From Roseomonas sp. GC11 (GTDB lineage Bacteria; Pseudomonadota; Alphaproteobacteria; Acetobacterales; Acetobacteraceae), in NCBI RefSeq assembly GCF_024437745.1, contig NZ_JANFNY010000056.1:1-34021 (forward strand): DNA of 34,021 bases, written 5' to 3'. The notes under the pieces were generated by a model that saw nothing but the letters and a program-made list of their open reading frames with translations, searched no databases and had not been told where the DNA came from. How positions within the stretch are numbered: the stretch's first letter is position 1; the number at the start of each line of letters is the position of its first letter. The translations under genes were made by a program, and so were the position numbers. Positions 1 through 8,914 of the stretch are shown here, piece after piece.

Positions 1-735
1 CCGCCACCCGCCATGCCTCTCGCCGCCCCCCTGCCCGCCCCCCTACCCGCCCCGGGCCCCGGCCTCGCCGCCGTGCTGCACGAGGCCAGCCTGTGCCATC
101 CCGGCGCCCCGCGCCCGGCGCTGCACGCCATCACCCTGGCGCTGCGCGAGGGGGAGCGCGTGGCGCTGGCCGGCGCCAGCGGCGCGGGCAAGTCCAGCCT
201 GCTCGCCCTGCTGGCCGGGGAGCAGGCGCCGAGCGCGGGCCATGCCGCCGCCCTGCCCGCCACCCTGCTGACGCAGCGGACGGAGCTGTTCCAGGACACG
301 CTGCGCGGCAACCTGCTGCTGGCCGACCCCAGCGCCGATGAGGCCCGCCTGACCGCCGCGCTGGAACAGGCCGGGCTGGCCCCGCTGCTCGCCAGCCTGC
401 CCGAGGGGCTGGAGACGAAGCTCGGCGAGGGCGGCGCCGGCCTCTCCGGCGGGCAGGCGCGGCGCCTCGCCCTGGCGCGGCTACTGCTGCGCGACGCGCC
501 GCTCTGGCTGCTCGACGAACCGACCGAGGGGCTGGACCCCGCCCTGGCGCGCGAGGTGCTGGCGCGCCTCGCCACGGCCGGGGCGGGCCGCGCCCTGCTG
601 GTCTGCACCCATCTGCGGCGCGAGGCCGAACTGGCCGACCGCCTGCTGCTGCTGGAGGAGGGCCGCATCACGGCCAGCCACCGGCGCGGCGAAGCCGGCT
701 TCGAGGCCGCGCTCGCCTCGCTGCGGCAGGGCTGA
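1..735 (+). CDS. cydC: CydC, ATP-binding half of the CydDC thiol exporter (3' part, 5' cut by window edge)
   Basis: CydDC is an inner-membrane ABC exporter of cysteine and glutathione to the periplasm and is needed to assemble cytochrome bd. Only the nucleotide-binding domain is visible; the reading frame is open to base 1, so the transmembrane part must lie upstream. Counting from the Met at base 13, Walker A GASGAGKSS is at residues 54-62, the LSGGQ signature at 144-148, Walker B LWLLDEP at 164-170, and a switch His at 200 (CTH). The phrase LLDEPTEGLD is characteristic of CydC. It lies 88 bases before cydA on the same strand, which fits a cydDCABX operon. The Met at base 13 is probably internal, because a 240-residue soluble ATPase would be unusual here. 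Family known; cut at the edge seen. Confidence 0.85.
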   Translation, partial: PPPAMPLAAPLPAPLPAPGPGLAAVLHEASLCHPGAPRPALHAITLALREGERVALAGASGAGKSSLLALLAGEQAPSAGHAAALPATLLTQRTELFQDTLRGNLLLADPSADEARLTAALEQAGLAPLLASLPEGLETKLGEGGAGLSGGQARRLALARLLLRDAPLWLLDEPTEGLDPALAREVLARLATAGAGRALLVCTHLRREAELADRLLLLEEGRITASHRRGEAGFEAALASLRQG

Positions 736-823
736 ACCGCCCTCCCCGCAGGCTTCGGGCGCCGCGCTCCGGCGACGCCCCGCAACACCGAGAAGGGCCG
801 GGCCAGACCCGGCAGGCAATCGG

Positions 824-2407
824 ATGGAACTGGACGTCGTCTCCCTCTCGCGGCTGCAATTCGCGCTGACCGCCCTGTATCACTTCCTCTTCGTCCCGCT
901 GACGATCGGCCTCGCGATCCTGCTGGCGATCATGGAAACCGTCTACGTCATGACCGGCCGGACCATCTGGAAGGACATGACGCGCTTCTGGGGCACGCTC
1001 TTCGGCATCAACTTCGTGCTGGGCGTCGCCACGGGCCTGACCATGGAATTCCAGTTCGGCATGAACTGGAGCTACTACAGCCATTATGTCGGCGATATCT
1101 TCGGCGCCCCGCTGGCGATCGAAGGGCTGATGGCCTTCTTCCTGGAGGCCACCTTCGTCGGTCTGTTCTTCTTCGGCTGGGACAGGCTCTCGAAGCTCGG
1201 CCATCTCGTCGCCACCTGGGCCGTGGCGCTGGGCACCAACCTCTCCGCGCTCTGGATCCTCATCGCCAATGGCTGGATGCAGAACCCGGTGGGCGCCGCC
1301 TTCAACCCCGAGACCATGCGGATGGAGGTGACCGACTTCTGGGCCGTGCTGTTCAACCCGGTGGCCCAGGCGAAATTCGTCCACACCGTCTCGGCCGGCT
1401 ATGTCACCGCCGCGCTCTTCGTGCTCGGCGTCTCCGCCTGGTACCTGCTGCAGACGCGGCATGTGGCACTGGCCAGGCGCTCGATGACGGTGGCCGCCTC
1501 CTTCGGCCTCGCCGCCTCGCTCTCCGTCGTCGTGCTCGGCGATGAAAGCGGCTACCTGGCCACCGAGCACCAGCAGATGAAGCTGGCCGCCATCGAGGCC
1601 ATGTGGGAAACCGAGCCCGCCCCCGCCTCCTTCACCGCCTTCGGCTTCCCCGACCAGGAAGCGCGGGAGACGCATTACGCCATCCACATCCCCGGCCTGA
1701 TGGGGCTGATCGCCACGCGCTCCCTCACCACCGAGGTGCCGGGCATCAAGGACCTCGTGGCGCGGGCGGAACAGCGGGTGCGCGAGGGCATCATCGCCTA
1801 TGACGCGCTCCAGCAGATCCGCGCCCTGCCGCGCGGCGCCGCCATCCCGGCGGCGCTGCGGCAGAGCTTCGAGACGCATGGGCGGCAGCTGGGCTATGCC
1901 TACCTGCTGCGCCGCTATGTCGACGACCCGCGGCAGGCGACGCCGGAGCAGATCGCCCGCGCCGCCAATGACACCGTGCCGCAGGTGGCGCCGCTCTTCT
2001 GGTCCTTCCGCATCATGGTCGGGCTCGGCATCTTCTTCATCCTGCTGACGGCGACCTTTTTCTATCTCTCGGCCCGGCACCGGCTGGATCACCACCGCTG
2101 GCTGCTCTGGGTCGCGGTCTGCGCCATCCCGCTGCCCTGGATCGCCGCCGAAATGGGCTGGATCGTCGCCGAATTCGGCCGCCAGCCCTGGATCATCGAG
2201 GGCGTGCTGCCCACCGCCATGGCGGTCTCCCATCTCGGGGTGACCGAGGTGCTGCTGACCATCGCCGGCTTCACGCTGCTCTACAGCGCGCTCGCCGTGG
2301 TGGAGATGGGGCTGATGCTGAAGGCCATCCGCAAGGGCCCCACCATCACCCCCGCCCCTGCCCCCGCCTCCGGCCGCGCGCCGCTCAGCGCCCTGGCCGC
2401 GGAGTGA
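824..2407 (+). CDS. cydA: Cytochrome bd ubiquinol oxidase subunit I
   Basis: CydA is the haem-bearing subunit of the bd quinol oxidase, which oxidises ubiquinol and reduces O2 to water with high affinity. The 527-residue product resembles E. coli CydA from end to end. His20 (RLQFALTALYH) matches the high-spin haem b ligand and His187 (KFVHTVSAGY) a haem b558 ligand. The PLFWSFRIMVG segment carries the expected Met ligand. AEFGRQPW is the GRQPW family motif. The quinol-loop residues KLAAIEAMWETEPAP are present and the following Q-loop is long, so this is the classical long-loop form rather than the short-loop cyanide-insensitive type. The start matches the E. coli N-terminus within one residue; the upstream ribosome site is weak. 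cydB begins six bases after the stop. Confidence 0.97.
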   Translation: MELDVVSLSRLQFALTALYHFLFVPLTIGLAILLAIMETVYVMTGRTIWKDMTRFWGTLFGINFVLGVATGLTMEFQFGMNWSYYSHYVGDIFGAPLAIEGLMAFFLEATFVGLFFFGWDRLSKLGHLVATWAVALGTNLSALWILIANGWMQNPVGAAFNPETMRMEVTDFWAVLFNPVAQAKFVHTVSAGYVTAALFVLGVSAWYLLQTRHVALARRSMTVAASFGLAASLSVVVLGDESGYLATEHQQMKLAAIEAMWETEPAPASFTAFGFPDQEARETHYAIHIPGLMGLIATRSLTTEVPGIKDLVARAEQRVREGIIAYDALQQIRALPRGAAIPAALRQSFETHGRQLGYAYLLRRYVDDPRQATPEQIARAANDTVPQVAPLFWSFRIMVGLGIFFILLTATFFYLSARHRLDHHRWLLWVAVCAIPLPWIAAEMGWIVAEFGRQPWIIEGVLPTAMAVSHLGVTEVLLTIAGFTLLYSALAVVEMGLMLKAIRKGPTITPAPAPASGRAPLSALAAE

Positions 2408-2413
2408 CGCGCC

Positions 2414-3565
2414 ATGATCCTGCATGACCTCATCGACTACCCCACCCTGCGCCTGATCTGGTGGGTGCTGCTCGGCGTGCTGCTGATCGGCTTCGCCGTC
2501 ACCGATGGCTTCGACCTCGGCGTGGGCGCGCTGCTGCCCTTCGTCGGCCGCACCGACCTGGAGCGGCGCGTGGCCATCAACAGCGTCGGCCCCACCTGGG
2601 AAGGCAATCAGGTGTGGCTGATCCTCGGCGGCGGCGCCATCTTCGCCGCCTGGCCGCCGCTCTATGCCGTGTCCTTCTCGGGCTTCTATCTCGCGATGTT
2701 CGTGGTGCTGGCGGCGCTCATCCTGCGGCCCGTCGGTTTCAAATACCGCAGCAAGCGCGAGGAAGCGCGCTGGCGCAATGGCTGGGACTGGGCGCTCTTC
2801 ATCGGCGGCTTCGTCCCGGCGCTGATCTTCGGCGTCGCCGTCGGCAATGTGCTGCAGGGCGTGCCCTTCCGCTTCACCGAGGAATACGGCATCCGCTACG
2901 AGGGCAGCTTCTTCGGCCTGCTCAACCCCTTCGCCCTGCTCTGCGGGCTGCTCTCGCTCAGCATGCTGGTGATGCATGGCGGCGCCTGGCTCTCGCTGAA
3001 GGCCAGCGGCGTGGTGGCCCTGCGCGGGCGGCGCTATGGCAGCCTGGCGGCGCTGGCGGCCATGCTGCTCTTCGCCCTGGGCGGGCTCTGGGTGGCCACC
3101 CTGCTCGGCGGCTACCAGATCACCAGCCCCATCGACCCCGCCGGCCCCTCCGCCCCGCTGCTCAAGACCGTGACGCGGGAGGGGGTGAACTGGCTGGCCA
3201 ACTACCGGGCCCATCCCTGGATGATGGTGGCGCCGGCGCTGGGCTTCCTCGGGCTGGCGGGCACCTTCCTCGGCCTGCGCGCGGGGCGCGAGGTCAGCAC
3301 CCTGCTGCTCAGCAAGCTGGCCAATTTCGGCATCATCTCCACCGTGGGGCTGTCGATGTTCCCCTTCCTGCTGCCCTCCTCGCTGGACCCGCGCGCCAGC
3401 CTGACGGTGTGGGACAGTTCCTCCTCCCATCTGACGCTGTTCATCATGCTGGTGGCCACCGTCATCTTCCTGCCCATCATCCTCGCCTACACCGCCTGGG
3501 TGTACCGCGTGCTCTGGGGCAAGGTGGATGAGGACAGCGTGGCCCGCAGCGCCGACAGCTACTGA
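2414..3565 (+). CDS. cydB: Cytochrome bd ubiquinol oxidase subunit II
   Basis: CydB is the haem-free structural partner of CydA in the inner membrane. The product is 383 residues, close to the usual 380, and strongly hydrophobic with about eight or nine membrane segments. Family hallmarks are the N-terminal [21 protein letters not shown] stretch (TDGFDLG is near-invariant), [15 protein letters not shown], and [11 protein letters not shown]. It starts six bases after cydA and is followed 17 bases later by cydX, so all three are very probably translated from one mRNA. Confidence 0.96.
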   Translation: MILHDLIDYPTLRLIWWVLLGVLLIGFAVTDGFDLGVGALLPFVGRTDLERRVAINSVGPTWEGNQVWLILGGGAIFAAWPPLYAVSFSGFYLAMFVVLAALILRPVGFKYRSKREEARWRNGWDWALFIGGFVPALIFGVAVGNVLQGVPFRFTEEYGIRYEGSFFGLLNPFALLCGLLSLSMLVMHGGAWLSLKASGVVALRGRRYGSLAALAAMLLFALGGLWVATLLGGYQITSPIDPAGPSAPLLKTVTREGVNWLANYRAHPWMMVAPALGFLGLAGTFLGLRAGREVSTLLLSKLANFGIISTVGLSMFPFLLPSSLDPRASLTVWDSSSSHLTLFIMLVATVIFLPIILAYTAWVYRVLWGKVDEDSVARSADSY

Positions 3566-3582
3566 CAAAAGGACCCTGTGCG

Positions 3583-3678
3583 ATGTGGTATTTTGCCTGG
3601 CTGCTCGGGCTTCCCCTGGCCGCCGCCTTCGCCGTGCTGAATGCGATGTGGTTTGAGCTGATGGATCAAGAGAACTGA
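3583..3678 (+). CDS. cydX: CydX, small subunit of cytochrome bd oxidase (31 aa)
   Basis: A 31-codon ORF starts 17 bases after the cydB stop, with an AAAAGGA ribosome site about nine bases before its ATG. The protein begins MWYFAWLLGLPLAAAF and continues as a single membrane helix. E. coli CydX begins MWYFAWILG, so the match over the first residues is nearly exact. CydX packs against CydA and stabilises the oxidase. The tail is very short (ELMDQEN). The gene is easy to miss because of its length, but position, start signal and sequence agree. Confidence 0.92.
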   Translation: MWYFAWLLGLPLAAAFAVLNAMWFELMDQEN

Positions 3679-3686
3679 GAGCGTGG

Positions 3687-3711
3687 CCAGAGAGGGCGCC
3701 GCCCTCTCTGG
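3687..3711 (+). terminator. Hairpin after cydX, possible terminator
   Basis: A perfect inverted repeat lies eight bases after the cydX stop: an 11-base arm CCAGAGAGGGC, loop GCC, and its complement. There is no T-tract directly behind it, so intrinsic termination is not certain. It may instead protect the 3' end of the cyd message. Confidence 0.5.
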
Positions 3712-3716
3712 ACTCT

Positions 3717-3754
3717 CCCGCTGGGGGAACTGAGTTCCCCCAGCCCCCCACATC
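3717..3754. repeat. 38-bp palindromic element, left copy
   Basis: The core is an 11-base arm CTGGGGGAACT, one central base, and the complementary arm (3721-3743). Flanks CCCG on the left and NCCCCCNCATC on the right are shared with a second copy at 5024-5061 in the opposite orientation, with two mismatches in 38 bases. The two copies bracket the FAD oxidoreductase gene. Confidence 0.8.
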
Positions 3755-3771
3755 CTGGTAAATGCCAGGAA

Positions 3772-5025
3772 ATGAGCGGCAATCCCTACGAGGATACGGC
3801 GCCAGCGGCGCCCATCACCCACACCCTGGACGGGGAGCACGACGCCGATTTCGTGGTGATCGGCGCCGGCTATACCGGGCTCACGGCCGCGCTGCATGCG
3901 GCCAGCCAGGGCGCGCGCACCCTGCTCGTCGAGGCGGGGGAGATCGGGCAGGGTGGTTCGGGGCGCAATCACGGGCATTGCGTGCCGGTCTTCGGCTTTC
4001 TCGATCCACAGGCGCAGCCGAGGCTGGCGGCGCTGCTGGCCGGCTCGGGCGCGCGGGTGTTCGGGCTGATCCGCGAATACGGCATCGACTGCGAGGCGGC
4101 GCCCACCGGGGCGCTGCAACTGGCGCATAGCCCGGCGGCGATGGAGGGGCTGCGCCGGCAATGCGCCTTCTATGCCCGGCTGGGGCGCAACCCCGTGCTG
4201 CTGGACCGCGCGGAAGCGCGGCGCCTGACCGGGTCCGATGCCTTTCATGGCGGCTGGCTGCATCCGGAGGGCGGGCATCTGAACCCGCTGGCCTTCGCGC
4301 GCGGCCTGGCTCGGGCGGCGATGCAGGCCGGGGCACGGCTTTTCACCCACAGCCCCGTGCTGGAACTGGAGCGGCTGGGCGAGGGCTGGCGGCTGCGCTG
4401 CGCGGGGGGCAGCATCCGGGCGCGGCGCATCGGCATCGCCACCAATGCCTATACGGGCCGGCTGAGGCCGCCGCTGGGGCGCAGCTTCTTCCGCATGACG
4501 GCCTATGGCATGGCGAGCGAGCCGTTGCCCGCGGCCTTGCGGCGCGACCTGCTGCCCGGCAACCACAATCTGGGTGATACAAGGCCGGATGTGCGTTACC
4601 TCCGCTTCGACAGCCGCAACCGCCTGATCATGGGCGGGCTGGTGGAAGGAGCGCTGGGCCGCGACCCGGCCCGCAGCGCCGCCGCCCTGAATGCGCGGCT
4701 GCGCACGGTCTTCCCCGCAGTTTTCGACACACTGGGCGTGCTGCGCTGGCCCTGGCACTGGACGGGCGAGCTGGCGATCAACCTCGACCGCCAGCCCCAC
4801 TTATACCAGCCGGCGGAGGGCCTCTTCGCCCTGCTGGGCTATTCCGGCCGTGGTGTCCCCACGGCAACGGCCCTGGGCGAGGTGCTGGCCATGGCCGGCC
4901 TTGGCACGCCCGCGGCCGACCTGCCCATGCCGATCTCGCCCCTGCGCCCCCTGTGGAGCGCCCCCCTGCTCTCTTTCCTGGTGCCCCGCCTGCGCGGTCC
5001 CTGGAACCGCCTGCGCTCTTCCTGA
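3772..5025 (+). CDS. FAD-dependent oxidoreductase, DAO family (amine or D-amino-acid oxidase-like)
   Basis: A 417-residue flavoprotein of the DAO superfamily, which oxidises amines or amino acids and passes electrons to O2 or the quinone pool. The dinucleotide fold is at residues 26-50 (VVIGAGYTGLTAALHAASQG). It is followed by EAGEIGQGGSGRNHGH, the SGRN motif shared with gamma-glutamylputrescine oxidase (PuuB) and related enzymes. The C-terminal flavin-contact segment GYSGRGVPTATALGE is also present. There is no signal peptide, so it is probably cytoplasmic. The substrate cannot be read from sequence; PuuB-like polyamine or glycine-type amines are the nearest guesses. It stands alone between the cyd and dpp operons and converges on the latter. 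The ATG at 3772 has only a weak AGGA close upstream. Confidence 0.82.
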   Translation: MSGNPYEDTAPAAPITHTLDGEHDADFVVIGAGYTGLTAALHAASQGARTLLVEAGEIGQGGSGRNHGHCVPVFGFLDPQAQPRLAALLAGSGARVFGLIREYGIDCEAAPTGALQLAHSPAAMEGLRRQCAFYARLGRNPVLLDRAEARRLTGSDAFHGGWLHPEGGHLNPLAFARGLARAAMQAGARLFTHSPVLELERLGEGWRLRCAGGSIRARRIGIATNAYTGRLRPPLGRSFFRMTAYGMASEPLPAALRRDLLPGNHNLGDTRPDVRYLRFDSRNRLIMGGLVEGALGRDPARSAAALNARLRTVFPAVFDTLGVLRWPWHWTGELAINLDRQPHLYQPAEGLFALLGYSGRGVPTATALGEVLAMAGLGTPAADLPMPISPLRPLWSAPLLSFLVPRLRGPWNRLRSS

Positions 5026-5061
5026 TGCGGGGGTCTGGGGGAACTCAGTTCCCCCAGCGGG
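5024..5061. repeat. 38-bp palindromic element, right copy (inverted)
   Basis: This is the reverse-complement counterpart of 3717-3754. The palindrome core at 5035-5057 is an exact inverted match of 23 bases, and the outer flanks match with two differences. It overlaps the stop codon of the oxidoreductase gene. Confidence 0.8.
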
Positions 5062-5064
5062 GCC

Positions 5065-5079
5065 CGGGGCGGAGCCCCG
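5065..5079 (+). terminator. Probable terminator between convergent genes
   Basis: A GC-rich stem CGGGGC, loop GGA, GCCCCG is followed by CCTTTT on the plus strand. It sits between the oxidoreductase stop and the stop of the minus-strand dppF-like gene, so it suits rho-independent termination of the plus-strand transcript. Confidence 0.5.
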
Positions 5080-5091
5080 CCTTTTCCAGCA

Positions 5092-6059
5092 TCACAGCGG
5101 AAAGTGGCACGCCACCGCATTCCCCTCCGCATCGCTGCGCAGCTCGGGCGCTTCCTGCGCGCAGCGCGGCTGTGCCACCGGGCAGCGCGTATGAAAATGA
5201 CACCCGGAGGGTGGCTTGATGGGATTGGGCACATCGCCTTTCAGCGTGATGCGCCGGCGCTTGATGGAAGGATCCGGAATCGGCACCGAGGCCAGCAGCG
5301 CCTCAGTATAGGGATGCCGCGGGTGATCATAAAGCGCGCGGGCGGAGGCGATCTCGACGACGCGCCCGAGATACATCACCGCGACGCGGTCGCTGATGTG
5401 CTCGACCACGGAGAGATCATGGGCGATGAAAAGATAGCTGAGCCCGAACTGCTCCTGGAGATCCTCCAGCAGATTGATGACCTGCGCCTGCACGGAGACA
5501 TCGAGGGCGGAGACAGGCTCATCGCAGACAATGAGCCTGGGCCGCACGGCCAGCGCACGGGCGATGCCGATGCGCTGGCGCTGCCCGCCGGAGAATTCAT
5601 GCGGGTAGCGGTGCATATGATCCGCGCGCAGGCCGACGATTTCCAGCAGCCGCGCCACCTCGTCATCGATCTCCTTCCCCGTTCTGGCGAGGCCGTGGAT
5701 GATCAGCGCCTCCCCCACGATGCCGCGCACCGTGTGGCGCGGGTTGAGCGAGGCGAAGGGGTCCTGGAAGATGATCTGCATCTCCCGGCGCAGGGCGCGG
5801 AGTTCCTCGCCCTCCAGCCTGGTGACATCCTTGCCATCGAAGAGCACCTGGCCGCCGCTGGGCTCGATCAGGCGCAGGATGCAGCGCCCGGTGGTGGACT
5901 TGCCACAGCCGGATTCGCCGACGACGCCGAGCGTCTCGCCCGGGGCGAGGTCGAAGCTGACGCCATTGACGGCATGGACGCGCTCCACCTCGCGCGCGAA
6001 GAGGCCGCCCCTCAGGCTGAAATGCTTGCTCAGGCCACGGACGGAAAGCAGGGCTTCGG

Positions 6060-6063
<4 letters not shown>
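5092..6063 (-). CDS. dppF: Dipeptide/oligopeptide ABC transporter ATP-binding protein (DppF/OppF type)
   Basis: Second ATPase of a peptide-type ABC importer, powering uptake across the inner membrane. Counting from MTEALL, Walker [10 protein letters not shown] is at 49-57, the FSGGQ signature at 157-161, and Walker B LIVCDEP at 177-183. The C-terminal oligopeptide/dipeptide extension is present, with its Cys-rich [15 protein letters not shown]. The start at 6063 is chosen because its ATG overlaps the dppD stop (ATGA); the frame is open further upstream but only over dppD. Length 323 residues is typical. It is the last gene of a five-gene operon. Confidence 0.94.
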
Positions 6064-7031
<968 letters not shown>

Positions 7032-7035
7032 GCCG

Positions 7036-7974
7036 TCATACCCTCCGGGAGTCCAGCGCGTCGCGCAGGCCGTCGCCGATGAAGTTGATGGTGAGCACCA
7101 CGATGAAGATCGCGGCGCCGGGGAAGAGCGCCCAATGCGGCGCGATGTCGAGATAATCCTTCGCGTCGAAAAGGATGCGCCCCCAGGTGGGCGTATCCGG
7201 CGGAAAGCCGAGGCCGAGGAAGGAGAGCGTGGATTCGGCGATCACCGCGCTGGCCACCTCGATGGTGGCGGCGACGATGACGGGGCCGAGGGCATTGGGC
7301 AGGATGTGCCGCACCACGACGCGCAGGCGCGAGGCGCCGAGGGCGCGGGCGGCGTCGACGAATTCCTTCTCGCGCAGGGAGAGGAACTGCGCGCGCACCA
7401 GCCGCGCCACGGGCATCCAGCGCAACCCGCCGATGACGAGGACCATCAGCAGGAAAACACCGCCCTCCATCCCGAACAGCGCGCTCAGCGTGTCGCGGAA
7501 GAGGTAGATGATGAGCAGCAGAAGCGGCAGCTGCGGCAGGGAGAGGAAAAGGTCGCTCACCCACATCAGCGTCGCATCGACACGGCCGCTGGCCATGCCC
7601 GCGACGGAACCGACGACGACGCCGACCAGCACCGCGACCAGCATGGCGGCGAAGCCCACCGCCAGCGAGATGCGCCCGCCATAGGCGAGGCGCGCCAGCA
7701 GGTCCTGCCCGAGATCATCGGTGCCCAGCGGATGCGCGGCCGAGGGCATGGCCAGCTTGGCGGCGAAGTCGATATCGTCGATCGGCACCTTCCACAGCAG
7801 CGGGCAGACCAGCACGCCGAGGATGACGAGGGAAAGCGCCACCAGGCTGGCGACGGCGAGGCGATGCCGGCGGAAGCGCCGCCATGCCTCCCGCCCGGGG
7901 GAGCGGCGGCGTGCCGGGCGTGTGGCCACGGGCGCCACCTCAGCGGAAGGCGATGCGAGGGTCGAGCCAGCCAT
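7036..7974 (-). CDS. dppC: Peptide-type ABC transporter permease (DppC type)
   Basis: Inner-membrane permease of the BPD_transp_1 family with an N-terminal OppC-like segment ([19 protein letters not shown]), about six membrane helices, and the ATPase-docking EAA loop [29 protein letters not shown] near residue 200. The start is uncertain. ATG codons at 7983 and 7974 overlap dppB by 44 or 35 bases and lack a clear ribosome site. A GTG at 7938, two bases after the dppB stop, would give a protein beginning [12 protein letters not shown]. The choice does not affect the membrane domain. Confidence 0.92.
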   Translation of the reverse strand: MAGSTLASPSAEVAPVATRPARRRSPGREAWRRFRRHRLAVASLVALSLVILGVLVCPLLWKVPIDDIDFAAKLAMPSAAHPLGTDDLGQDLLARLAYGGRISLAVGFAAMLVAVLVGVVVGSVAGMASGRVDATLMWVSDLFLSLPQLPLLLLIIYLFRDTLSALFGMEGGVFLLMVLVIGGLRWMPVARLVRAQFLSLREKEFVDAARALGASRLRVVVRHILPNALGPVIVAATIEVASAVIAESTLSFLGLGFPPDTPTWGRILFDAKDYLDIAPHWALFPGAAIFIVVLTINFIGDGLRDALDSRRV

Positions 7975-8902
7975 ACAGCACATCCGCGAGAAGGTTGAAC
8001 AGGATGACCAGCGCCGCGAAAACCGAGGTGACGCCCATGATGACGGGCGTGTCGTTCGCGAGGATGGAGGAAATCAGCAGCGAGCCGATGCCCGGCACGC
8101 GGAAGATCTGCTCGGTGACGATGGCGCCGCCGAACACCGCCGGCATCTGCAGGGCCACCAGCGTGACGACGGGGATCAGCGCGTTGCGCAGCACATGGCG
8201 CATCACCACGCGCCGCGCGCCGATGCCCTTCGAGCGCGCGGTGGTGACATAGTCGAGCTTCACCACATCCAGCACCGAGGCGCGCGCATAGCGCACCAGG
8301 GACGCGCCCTGGAACAGGCCGAGCACCGTCACCGGCATGACGGACTGCCTGAACTGCTCCCACCACCAGGTGAGGCCGCTGCCCGGCAGATCGGTGCGGA
8401 AGACGAAGGGCAGCCAGTTCAGCGTCACGCTGAACAGCAGGATCAGCAGCATGCCGGTGAAGAAGGTGGGCAGGGAGAAGCCGATGAAGGCCGCGGTGTT
8501 GGCGATCTGGTCGAACAGCGAATAGGGCCGGATGGCCGCCAGCGTGCCGACGGGAATGGCGATGGAGATGGCCAGCACCTGCGCCGCGCCGATCACCGCC
8601 AGGGTGACGGGCACGCGCTGCAGGATCAGCGCCTGCACATCGATGCGGCTGATGAAGGAATAGCCCCAGTCGCCGCGCAGCATGGCCAGGAGCCAGTTCA
8701 GGTAACGCTGCCAGATCGGGTCATCGAGGCCGAGGCTGGCGCGCAGCGCCGCCTGCACCTCGGCCGGGACATTGGGATTGTTGGTCAGTTCGCCAAAGGG
8801 GTCGCCCGGGGCCAGGGCGAGCACGGTGAAAAGCACCACGCTGATCCCGAGCAGGCTCGGGATCGCGATCAGGAGACGGCGGAGGAGATAGCTCCAGGAC
8901 AT
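7940..8902 (-). CDS. dppB: Peptide-type ABC transporter permease (DppB type)
   Basis: A 320-residue permease with the DppB/OppB N-terminus (YLLRRLLIAIPSLLGISVVLF), the APGDPF motif, and the EAA-type loop VKLDYVTTARSKGIGARRVVMRHVLRNALIP near residue 230. It pairs with DppC to form the channel. It begins 12 bases after the binding-protein stop. Ligand specificity is set by the binding protein; peptides are the default reading, but nickel, glutathione or opines cannot be excluded. Confidence 0.93.
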   Translation of the reverse strand: MSWSYLLRRLLIAIPSLLGISVVLFTVLALAPGDPFGELTNNPNVPAEVQAALRASLGLDDPIWQRYLNWLLAMLRGDWGYSFISRIDVQALILQRVPVTLAVIGAAQVLAISIAIPVGTLAAIRPYSLFDQIANTAAFIGFSLPTFFTGMLLILLFSVTLNWLPFVFRTDLPGSGLTWWWEQFRQSVMPVTVLGLFQGASLVRYARASVLDVVKLDYVTTARSKGIGARRVVMRHVLRNALIPVVTLVALQMPAVFGGAIVTEQIFRVPGIGSLLISSILANDTPVIMGVTSVFAALVILFNLLADVLYGWLDPRIAFR

Positions 8903-8914
8903 GCCGCCGCCGCC

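Noticed and set aside
668-3751. A 1027-codon open frame antisense to cydA and cydB
   Set aside because: Its product is rich in Gly, Arg, His, Gln and Glu with no domain, which is typical of the antisense shadow of GC-rich coding DNA. cydA, cydB and cydX are unmistakable on the other strand.
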